From assembly GCF_947504215.1 (NCBI RefSeq), contig NZ_CANNGO010000011.1, positions 62,001-126,000 on the forward strand: a stretch of DNA of 64,000 nt. Reading direction: 5' to 3'. Below the pieces are notes generated by a model. That model searched no databases. It was given only the letters and a program-made list of their open reading frames with translations, and was not told the DNA's origin. Positions 34,675 to 42,218 of the stretch are shown piece after piece (within the stretch, counting starts at the first letter, position 1; the number at the start of each line of letters is the position of its first letter). A program made the position numbers and the translations under genes. This DNA is from an uncultured Ruegeria sp. (GTDB lineage Bacteria > Pseudomonadota > Alphaproteobacteria > Rhodobacterales > Rhodobacteraceae).

Positions 34675-36668
34675 GTGTTGGTACCAATTGGTTCCGCCAG
34701 AAGGGCTTCATACGATGTATGTTCTTTCGGCGCGCCAAGCGACTTAAGCCTCCCACTTTTGAGCAGCTCGACACGGTCGCAAAGCCTCAGCAGAGGCCAC
34801 TGGTTTGACAGGATCAGGCAGGTCACACCCCGTTTTCGCAGGGCTCGGATAATCTGCGCGATATCAGCCAGAGCAATACAGGTCATCGCATTATCAAGAA
34901 CCAGAAGATCAGTTTCTTGGGACAGGCAGTAGGCGATCGAAAGGCGCTGCCGCTCACCTCGGCTGATGGTTGCCATCAAGTCGTATAGCTCAGGAGGTCC
35001 TGACCCATCCCGATCTAGAAACTCGGAAATTCCAAATTCCTCGATCAAGTCGTCAGGAATATCTTCGATCGATCCCAACAGAACCGAATCTTCAGATAGA
35101 TAACTGACGCGGGCTGGCTGTTTTGAAGATGTTTCAAAGGTAACGTGACCCTTGCTGGGAAGGTACTGATCTACTGCCAGGCGGGCCAGACTGGTTTTGC
35201 CACTGGCCTTGGGGCCCGTTACGGCAACGATGTCGCGCAGCGCAAGGGACAGCGATAGGCCGGACAAGATCGGCGGGGCATTCGGATCAAATCCAAAGGT
35301 CACATCCCGCATTTGCAGCCCTGCGTCCTTTGGCTTTTTGACCTCCGTGGGTTCTTGATGCCCGTAACTGAAGGAAAAAGTACCGATGGTTTGAGCAATT
35401 GCGCGTTGTCGTGTTGGGTCGATCTCAGAAGACTGCCCAATGAAAACCAATACGCTTGCGGCTAGCAGGCTAAATGAACTCAAACCTAGCCATCCCACAA
35501 ATACATTGGCCTGATCAGATATCATTGAGACTGCGATCGCTAGTGCTCCCACAAGGCCCAGACAAGCGCATTTAATCATCTGTAAGTTGGAAAGTCGTTG
35601 AACTTCGCGAAATCTACGTTTTTGCCAATCGCAGAACGTCGATGTGAATGCCTTGTTGCGCAGCAGCAGCCGAAGTTCGTCTGTATTGGTAAAGATCTCA
35701 GAGAATTGTGCTCGAAGTCTTAGTAAGCCAGTGCTGGCAATGGCGGTCCGAGCCAAGTGTTTTTGTTGTGCAAAAATCTTTAGTAATGCCAACAAAAATA
35801 CGATCACAAGGACCGATATCCTGGCCGAGTGTTCAAGAACTATTCCGACAAACGCAATGGGCATTATTAGTCCGCAAGAAAGCCATCCAATGAACGACCT
35901 GAGCCGGGTTTCGCGCAGCTTTGGCAAAAAGAAGCCGGATGGCATCAACTGCAGTAAATTCAAAGGCAAAACTGCAGTGTTTCCGGCTGCATCGGACGAT
36001 TCTGAGACTTCTTTGGGGAGGATAATCCCCAAAACAGCCAAGGCAATGAACCCGGCAAAAGCCACGATCAGTCCGTTCCTCATAATAACCAGTGAAGGAT
36101 CAATAAGGCCCGGTTTTGGTTGCATCCAGCCAATCAATCCGAATGCGATTCCAATCAGCGACAATACTGCGGCAAAGGCAACTGTGCGAGACAGGCGACC
36201 CCAATGCCATGAGCGCGACCAATGCGAGGATAGTGTTACCTTGCGAGGGGAAAATTCGATCAGTCGCCCGGTAAATAAGTTGCCGAATTCCGATTTGGAA
36301 ACCAAGCGCCTTCCTGACTGTGGGTCATTGATGGCAATCCGGTTCCCAATAGTACCTTCCAATACTACGAAATGACCGCCTCCCCAGAAGACAATCGACG
36401 GGCACGGGGCAGTTAACGCTTCCAAGGCGGTACATCGGCGGGCTGTTGCGTCAAGCCCGTGTGCCTTTGCGGCATCGAGCAACCCTGAAATGCTGGTTCC
36501 ATCACGGGATGTTCCAGCCTCGTTAAATAGGTCGAAATATGCAGCTTCAATGCCGTAGTTTTTCAGGACCGTGGCCAGCGCCGCTGTTCCACAATCCAGC
36601 GCGGACAGTTGAGGAACAATTGGCGTTCGTCGTATCAGAGCATCCCTTGTATTGCGCCACCATTTCAT
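34671..36668 (-). CDS. NHLM-type ABC exporter with C39 peptidase
   Basis: The protein has about 665 residues from MKWWRNTRDALIRRTPIVPQ. Residues 12-135 are a C39 peptidase: Cys26 in ALDCGTAAL, His99 in GGGHFVVLEG and Asp115 in INDPQSGRR form the triad. SRDGTSISGLLDAAKAHGL and FTGRLIEFSP match the NHLM (nitrile-hydratase leader) subfamily. Six membrane segments and an ATPase follow: Walker A GPKASGKTS, signature ISRGERQ, Walker B LLVLDNA, again with Asn in place of Glu. It cleaves the leader during export. The start overlaps the SagB stop by 4 bp. Confidence 0.85.
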   Translation of the reverse strand: MKWWRNTRDALIRRTPIVPQLSALDCGTAALATVLKNYGIEAAYFDLFNEAGTSRDGTSISGLLDAAKAHGLDATARRCTALEALTAPCPSIVFWGGGHFVVLEGTIGNRIAINDPQSGRRLVSKSEFGNLFTGRLIEFSPRKVTLSSHWSRSWHWGRLSRTVAFAAVLSLIGIAFGLIGWMQPKPGLIDPSLVIMRNGLIVAFAGFIALAVLGIILPKEVSESSDAAGNTAVLPLNLLQLMPSGFFLPKLRETRLRSFIGWLSCGLIMPIAFVGIVLEHSARISVLVIVFLLALLKIFAQQKHLARTAIASTGLLRLRAQFSEIFTNTDELRLLLRNKAFTSTFCDWQKRRFREVQRLSNLQMIKCACLGLVGALAIAVSMISDQANVFVGWLGLSSFSLLAASVLVFIGQSSEIDPTRQRAIAQTIGTFSFSYGHQEPTEVKKPKDAGLQMRDVTFGFDPNAPPILSGLSLSLALRDIVAVTGPKASGKTSLARLAVDQYLPSKGHVTFETSSKQPARVSYLSEDSVLLGSIEDIPDDLIEEFGISEFLDRDGSGPPELYDLMATISRGERQRLSIAYCLSQETDLLVLDNAMTCIALADIAQIIRALRKRGVTCLILSNQWPLLRLCDRVELLKSGRLKSLGAPKEHTSYEALLAEPIGTNT

Positions 36669-37957
36669 TTTGGTAGTCCCAACGCGAATTCGACAACCGG
36701 CGATTCCTCGAACCACGACAGGCCCGTCACCCGCTGAAAGGGGCGTGGATCTCCTGTTCCGATGGCGCATCCACCGAGGTCTAGCTCTGTTGCGGTGTTG
36801 TACATTGCGTCTAGTGCGATGCCCGCGTTCAACAATGTCAGGCGGTATGCCATACCCTTATATTTCCAGGCGATTCTGGGCATCCGCGTCGCAAGCATTA
36901 TCAATGCGGGCGGAACTTCGGCGGTACCACCCATCGATGAACCCGCGTTTTGGAGCATCTCAGCAGCCGCATCGGCAGAGTCGGGAACGGCGTCCAACGT
37001 GTGTTCAAATCCGCAATACCGAAATAGACCCTGTTCCAGACCTGACACGTTGCCAACGGCGATGTACCACTCCAATTCATGAATACTGCCAGCGGCGGGG
37101 ATCGGTTTGTCCAGCCGCTCCAAACCACCGGCAACGAAGCTCTCGTGGACCGCGCTCAGACGTTGCAAGAATGAGGACACTAAGGGTAGTGGGATTGGGC
37201 TCGCTTGCCAATTTCGACACGATTGTCTGCGTTCAGTCGCCAACTGGGTTTTACCGTGAGCAGGAGTAAGCGCGTGCGTTTTTCCGGTCGGCACCAAGTG
37301 CGCTTGCGGGGCCGGATATTGTTCTTGAAGGTCGGTGTTTTCGCCGACGATGGGCTCATCAAGTCCTCGGCGACTGCTGGAATGCAATATCGCATCGGCG
37401 AACGCCCAGCTTGCTCTTTCTACGGGTTCGTCAGCCAAACCGGGTTCCAGAAAACCGAACTGACCCAAAGCTACGAACAATGGCTCGTTTGCCTGTCCGC
37501 CATCCAATGGAGATGATAAATGCCAAATGCGCTTCAAAACCTCATCGGATCGCAGCGTCATCTGACAGGCAGTTTCGGGACTAAGCATCACAAAACCGGC
37601 GCCGTCGCGTTTGACATAACTAAAGCGGGATAGTCTTTGGCCGGTGACATCATGTGGATCGCCAGGGCGGAATTCACTATTCAATGGTTCGAATGTGGCT
37701 AAGTCGCAAGAGTCTCCGTCGACCAGAACCCACTGAATCCAGCGCCGAGACCTGAACCGTTCTTTCAAATGCAAACAGACTGCAATCTGCTCGGGGTCGT
37801 CAACGGCCCCCTCGTTTTCGGCCAACCCGACTGTTGCCAGCGCTCGGCACATTTTCTCAAGTTTGGGAAAACCCCGAGGCAGACGAACCTCGCCGCCAGG
37901 ACCCGTTATACGGTCATTGACAAGTTTCACACCTGATCTGAAGCGCTCAATAATCAC
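36665..37957 (-). CDS. SagB-type FMN-dependent azoline dehydrogenase
   Basis: The protein has 430 residues from a GTG start. The C-terminal ~230 residues are the SagB/ThcOx nitroreductase domain: ERRQSCRNW, KYKGMAYRLTLLNAGIALDAMYNTATELDLGGCAIG and the final EFALG. The N-terminal ~190 residues form an extra SagB-associated domain. SagB enzymes oxidise thiazolines and oxazolines to thiazoles and oxazoles with FMN. Together with the YcaO fusion it supplies the complete azole-forming set. It precedes the exporter genes with a 4-bp overlap and follows a secreted protein gene. Confidence 0.85.
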   Translation of the reverse strand: MIIERFRSGVKLVNDRITGPGGEVRLPRGFPKLEKMCRALATVGLAENEGAVDDPEQIAVCLHLKERFRSRRWIQWVLVDGDSCDLATFEPLNSEFRPGDPHDVTGQRLSRFSYVKRDGAGFVMLSPETACQMTLRSDEVLKRIWHLSSPLDGGQANEPLFVALGQFGFLEPGLADEPVERASWAFADAILHSSSRRGLDEPIVGENTDLQEQYPAPQAHLVPTGKTHALTPAHGKTQLATERRQSCRNWQASPIPLPLVSSFLQRLSAVHESFVAGGLERLDKPIPAAGSIHELEWYIAVGNVSGLEQGLFRYCGFEHTLDAVPDSADAAAEMLQNAGSSMGGTAEVPPALIMLATRMPRIAWKYKGMAYRLTLLNAGIALDAMYNTATELDLGGCAIGTGDPRPFQRVTGLSWFEESPVVEFALGLPK

Positions 37958-38020
37958 AACTTAGGACATCAGTTCTGGCGACGGTTTCGAACATCCGCCG
38001 CAAAGTTCTGACAGAATAAA

Positions 38021-38488
38021 TCACTTGCGCTTGAGTGTGTATTTTCCTGCAGAATGATAAACGCCGGTTGTCACAAACCTAAGATCAATCTCATTTTCAT
38101 CTATGATCGAGCCAACGGCAGAAAACTGACCAGAAGTTGTCATCATAAAACTGTCATCGTCCGTCATCACGGCAACGAAAGGAAGAGATACATTCTGTTG
38201 TTCATTGGTTTCTGGATTGGTGAAAATGGCCTCCAGTGAACCGGCAAAAGTTTCACCATTCTGATCATTCACCAAGAGTTTCTGGTTCGTATAGGCCTCG
38301 CTGTGGCTAAAATTGTTCTCCCAATTGACGACCACCTCAACCTCGGTGCCAATCCATTCCCCCTTAAGATCTGGTGCTTCTGCATATGCATCGGATACTG
38401 AGACTGACAAGCACGCCAGGCCAGCAAGCAACGCCATCACCCGTGCCTTTAGCCATTCCTTACCAATTGGGTTCAAAACACTTTGCAT
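38021..38488 (-). CDS. Small secreted protein of unknown function
   Basis: The protein has 155 residues from MQSVLNPIGKEWLKARVM; AGGAGG lies 6 bp before this ATG. A signal peptide ends near SDAYAEA. The mature part (LKGEWIGTEVEVVVNWEN, FAGSLEAIFTNPETNEQ, YHSAGKYTLKRK) is rich in beta strands, like a lipocalin-type barrel of small size. It is the first gene of the minus-strand operon, 63 bp before SagB. I do not recognise the family. A role in immunity or product binding is possible but unsupported by motif. Confidence 0.6.
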   Translation of the reverse strand: MQSVLNPIGKEWLKARVMALLAGLACLSVSVSDAYAEAPDLKGEWIGTEVEVVVNWENNFSHSEAYTNQKLLVNDQNGETFAGSLEAIFTNPETNEQQNVSLPFVAVMTDDDSFMMTTSGQFSAVGSIIDENEIDLRFVTTGVYHSAGKYTLKRK

Positions 38489-38621
38489 CTTTGGCCTCCT
38501 GATGAATGTGCTGGCGGGTATTGATGTGACTATTGCGCGGAATGATTGATAACACCACAGGCAAGTTCGCCTTACGCTCAATTCGCTTGACCTGACCTGC
38601 TGCAAGATATTCTGTGACTTT

Positions 38622-39425
38622 GTGGAGTATGATGGAAATACGCTGACGGACCTTAATGCGTTCTATTCTAAGAACGATATTTCCCTTTGGAAACAGGTTA
38701 TTGGTGATGACCTGCACTATCATTTCGGCGATTTCAGCAATACAGAAGATCCGGCAGAGGCACTGCGCCAGACTGTCAGGAATTTCTACAGCGCGATTCC
38801 CTTCGGCAGCAACTTGCTGGATGCAGGTTGCGGCTGGGGCGCCCCCGCTGGCCTGCTCGCCAGAGAACATGGATGCAATGTCACCGGGATAACTATTTCG
38901 TCCATGCAGGCAGAATATTGCCGGAATCTCGGTCTCAACGCTCACCATATGAACCTGGAAGAGTTCGAAACAGAGGCAACTTTTGACACCGTTCTGTTTC
39001 TTGAGTCGTTTGAACACATAGTAGAGAAAGCGCAACTGCTTAAACGCCTGCAATCTAAGTGTCGCCAGATCATTATTTCATCAAATGCATGGGGTGATGG
39101 AAACGCTATTTATAGACCAACGTTTGGTCTGTCCTCGGCTGTGTCCACCCCGCTTGAATTGTGCGCGCTATTGCGACATTGCGGGTACGAAGTACAGTCC
39201 ATACGAGACAGAAGGCCACAATCTCTGCCGACGCTGCGCTACTGGAAAGACAATTTTGATCGTCTGGGCGAAAAGGTGCGAATTGACTCCCAGTTGCGCG
39301 TTTTGAAGGACTACACGAACTGGATTACCGCATCCCCAGCAAGACTTCAGGAATTCGAACAAAACGCGCCGCTTGTCGATATTGTTGCAAGATCCAGTTC
39401 GGTCGATGGCGGTTGTTCGGCTTGA
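38622..39425 (+). CDS. SAM-dependent methyltransferase, CFA-synthase-like fold
   Basis: The 267-residue protein reads from a GTG with no clear ribosome site. LLDAGCGWGAPAGLLAREHGC is motif I, VTGITISSMQAEYC resembles the cyclopropane-fatty-acid/ubiquinone type, and FDTVLFLESFEHI holds the Glu after motif II. HYHFGDF at the start is also seen in that family. It could methylate the peptide or a small molecule. It is divergent from the operon that starts at 38488, with the two starts about 130 bp apart. A cluster role is inferred from position. Confidence 0.7.
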   Translation: MEYDGNTLTDLNAFYSKNDISLWKQVIGDDLHYHFGDFSNTEDPAEALRQTVRNFYSAIPFGSNLLDAGCGWGAPAGLLAREHGCNVTGITISSMQAEYCRNLGLNAHHMNLEEFETEATFDTVLFLESFEHIVEKAQLLKRLQSKCRQIIISSNAWGDGNAIYRPTFGLSSAVSTPLELCALLRHCGYEVQSIRDRRPQSLPTLRYWKDNFDRLGEKVRIDSQLRVLKDYTNWITASPARLQEFEQNAPLVDIVARSSSVDGGCSA

Positions 39426-39618
39426 GCTCATGATGCGGGTTTTTACAGGATTTCGATTTCGATTCATGGTTGTTTGGTTAAGGCTGCCTCATGTTTCTTG
39501 AAACACGCGACTGGCCACGCACACTTAATGGGAACGAACATGTTATTAGAACCATGTTCTTCATTTACACGTCTGTTCGCCTCTATCCGAATGCAGCACG
39601 CCACTTAGGGAGTAAGAA

Positions 39619-40164
39619 ATGAAAACGTCAGTCAGATTTTTTGGAACCGCCATAATAGCGAGCGTGATCGCGACTACGGTCGCGGCGCAAACATCGGAGG
39701 ATAAGAACGGGCCTGAAAGTTTTTTGTTTGTTCAGCATGCAGATAAAGCGACACTCGCGGATGATACTCTAACACTGACGGGCTCAGATCGGCACATTAT
39801 CGTATTTTCGGATCGACCGCATCGTGCTTCGGGCATGATCCCCGTCGCTGAACTTGTAAAGCACTGGAGCGAGGGAGAGGACAGCTTTGCTTCTGATCCG
39901 CCCAATGCCGCTTTGGTTGGTCAGTTGGATGACGGCAAACCAGTCTCATTGATCGTCGAATTAAGTGAGCCCGTACTGAGCGAGGGATCGATCAGCTATC
40001 AGTACAGCATTATCGAAGGAGAAGACCAAGGTGACATCAAAAACCCATATGTTGTGATCGACACAAGCTTTTTGGATGTAAAACTGGTGAATTCAATTGG
40101 TGCCGCAACCCAACTATTAGGAATGGGAGGGAGTCAGTCGGACTTTGAACCTGTTGACGACTAG
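39619..40164 (+). CDS. Secreted FSDRP-motif protein 1
   Basis: The 181-residue protein has a clear signal peptide (MKTSVRFFGTAIIASVIATTVAAQ). The mature region contains IVFSDRPHRASG, WSEGEDSFASDPPNAALVG and ISYQYSIIEG. It is a paralogue of the protein at 40518-40985. AGGGAGT precedes the ATG. I do not know the family or its role. The copies lie between the RiPP cluster and an RND efflux pump. This copy has an additional C-terminal tail of about 20 residues. Confidence 0.65.
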   Translation: MKTSVRFFGTAIIASVIATTVAAQTSEDKNGPESFLFVQHADKATLADDTLTLTGSDRHIIVFSDRPHRASGMIPVAELVKHWSEGEDSFASDPPNAALVGQLDDGKPVSLIVELSEPVLSEGSISYQYSIIEGEDQGDIKNPYVVIDTSFLDVKLVNSIGAATQLLGMGGSQSDFEPVDD

Positions 40165-40517
40165 GTCCAGGGCACAAAACCAATCGATGACGATTGGCGC
40201 GCGCGATTGCAGAGGGGAAGGTTGACCTGCTTTCTTTGAAGGCTGCACCTTTGGGGAAGCCGTGTTCAGGTTGGCCTCCATTTGACCGGAGAACATATTC
40301 GTGCGGCGTCAAGCCGGCCACCTGCCCCTGTTTCGTATGATTGGTTTTCACGCCAAGAACGAATTAGTTATTCTTAATTTAACCCAAAGATTGAATGGGG
40401 GTCTCACAGCGTAGTACGTGTTTCGCAGGTTTTTTAGTCCAGCACCCGAACATCCTGCTGCGATGTTTCGACAGCAGGCAAAGACAGGACTGATCATCTG
40501 AATTGCGGAGAATGAGC

Positions 40518-40985
40518 ATGAGGAAATTACTTCTAACACTTGTCGGAACAGGTGCGATGATCGCGTCGATGGCGCATGCCGATGGCTCGGATAAGAAAAC
40601 CTACCTATTTGTTGAATCCGCAAGCAAAGCAGAACTCGCAGATGGAAAACTGGTTCTATACGGCGTCGATGATGAAGTGCCGGTCTTTTCAGACCGGCCC
40701 TATCGCAGTGCAGGCGTCATTACACGCGATCACTTTTTTGATGTCTGGAGCACAGGCCAAGACAGTTTTGACGCAAACCCGCCAAACGCAGCGTTGTCGG
40801 GTGAGGTTGACGGCAAATCCCATGTGGTGATCATCGAAATCTCGTCCCCAGAGATAGAAGGGGAAAGAGTCTCATACAGCTACAACGTGATCCAGGGTGA
40901 TGAGATGCCATCACTGGATAATGTGGTCATGTTCATCGACAGTTGGCGTGAGCCCTACACTGGTCCGTTTGGTGGTTTGCCATAA
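40518..40985 (+). CDS. Secreted FSDRP-motif protein 2
   Basis: The protein has 155 residues from MRKLLLTLVGTGAMIASMAHAD, which is a signal peptide; GGAG lies 7 bp upstream of this ATG, which is favoured over ATGs at 40503 and 40512. The mature part shares with its neighbour the motifs FVESASKAELADGKL, VFSDRPYRSAG, WSTGQDSFDANPPNAALSG and VSYSYNVIQG. It is periplasmic or extracellular. No function is assigned. The tandem arrangement and divergence point to an old duplication. Confidence 0.65.
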   Translation: MRKLLLTLVGTGAMIASMAHADGSDKKTYLFVESASKAELADGKLVLYGVDDEVPVFSDRPYRSAGVITRDHFFDVWSTGQDSFDANPPNAALSGEVDGKSHVVIIEISSPEIEGERVSYSYNVIQGDEMPSLDNVVMFIDSWREPYTGPFGGLP

Positions 40986-41109
40986 AAATCGCCTGTGGAT
41001 GAGCGCTAGTAAATCGGCCACCCAGCCAAACAATATTTACGTTGCGCAGATTCAAAGAGCCATGAATAGTAATCTTGCGGCTATGTAACTGCGGATGATC
41101 GAGCACCGG

Positions 41110-42210
41110 ATGAAGACGACGAACCTGTTATTTTGCACCCTGATTGGTATTGGTTTGGCGGGTCTCGCCAGTGCGCAGTCAAAGCCTGCGCCGCCAAGTG
41201 TGGTTGTAGCTCGGGCAACGATGCAAGAGCTGCAGAAACAGGATGAATTTGTAGGACGCGTCGTTGCTGATCAGAGCGTCGATTTGCAGGCCCGTGTTGA
41301 GGGTATTCTCGAAGAGGTCAATTTTACGGAAGGCGGAACCGTTAAAAAGAGCGATGTGCTGTTCCGGATCGAAAAGAGAAAATACGCAGCAAGCGTTGAC
41401 AGCGCACAGGCCGCGTTAAACAGCGCTCAGGCCTCGGCACAAAGCGACAAAGCAAACCTGGACCGGCAACAAACATTGTTTAACAAAGGCGATATTCCGC
41501 AAGCTATTCTGGATACCGCCAAAGCGACGTATGCCGAAGGTCAGGCGGCTGTGGATGAAGCGATTGCAGATCTCAAGATCGCACAAATAGATCTCAACTA
41601 TACCGAAATTGTCAGCCCCTTGGACGGACGGATCGGATTGTCTGCGGTCGATGCGGGCAATATTGTTGATTCCGACAGTGGAGTTCTTGCGACAGTTTCA
41701 AGTATCGATCCAATATTGGTGAGTTTTTTTGTCAGCGAACCTGTGTTGCTGCGCGAACGTCGAAACGGCTCCATCACACAGAGCGATATAAAACTGTCGA
41801 CGCAGATCACGTTGGCTGATGGTGGCGTTTTTCCCTCGGATGGCAAAGTCACCTACGTCGGCGATAGTGTCGGTCAGGACACGGGCACCGTCGAGTTGCG
41901 GGCTACATTTGCCAATCCGGACGGGAGTTTGATCCCTGGACAAGTTGTCACTGTTTCCCTGAGTGGCTCGGAAGACCCGAAGGTACTGACGGTGCCGCGC
42001 AATGCCGTACAATTCGACAAGCAGGGTTACTTTGTGTTTTCCGTTGATGGCAAGAACACTGTTCATCGTATGAACATCGAAATCGGCACCCAGTCCGCGA
42101 CCAGAACTCAGGTTAAGTCAGGGCTGAAGGAAGGTGACCGGGTCGTTGTGCAAGGTTTGCAAAAAATTCACGATGGCTTGGTCGTAAAACCAGTCGACAG
42201 CCAGAGTTAG
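41110..42210 (+). CDS. RND efflux periplasmic adaptor (membrane fusion protein)
   Basis: The protein has about 366 residues from MKTTNLLFCTLIGIGLAGLASAQ, a signal peptide; an ATG at 41095 is an alternative. The order is that of AcrA-type adaptors: a lipoyl half-motif (DQSVDLQARVEGILEEV), an alpha-hairpin rich in Ala/Gln (AALNSAQASAQSDKANLDRQ), a second lipoyl half (NYTEIVSPLDGRIGLSAVDAGNIV), then beta-barrel and membrane-proximal domains. It joins the inner-membrane pump to an outer-membrane channel. No TolC gene is in the window. It precedes the RND gene by 8 bp. Confidence 0.9.
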   Translation: MKTTNLLFCTLIGIGLAGLASAQSKPAPPSVVVARATMQELQKQDEFVGRVVADQSVDLQARVEGILEEVNFTEGGTVKKSDVLFRIEKRKYAASVDSAQAALNSAQASAQSDKANLDRQQTLFNKGDIPQAILDTAKATYAEGQAAVDEAIADLKIAQIDLNYTEIVSPLDGRIGLSAVDAGNIVDSDSGVLATVSSIDPILVSFFVSEPVLLRERRNGSITQSDIKLSTQITLADGGVFPSDGKVTYVGDSVGQDTGTVELRATFANPDGSLIPGQVVTVSLSGSEDPKVLTVPRNAVQFDKQGYFVFSVDGKNTVHRMNIEIGTQSATRTQVKSGLKEGDRVVVQGLQKIHDGLVVKPVDSQS

Positions 42211-42218
42211 GTAAGGGA

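Noticed and set aside
38460..39053. 197-codon minus-strand frame overlapping the methyltransferase gene
   Set aside because: The plus strand carries intact SAM motifs; the minus frame is a shadow extending from the secreted-protein gene.
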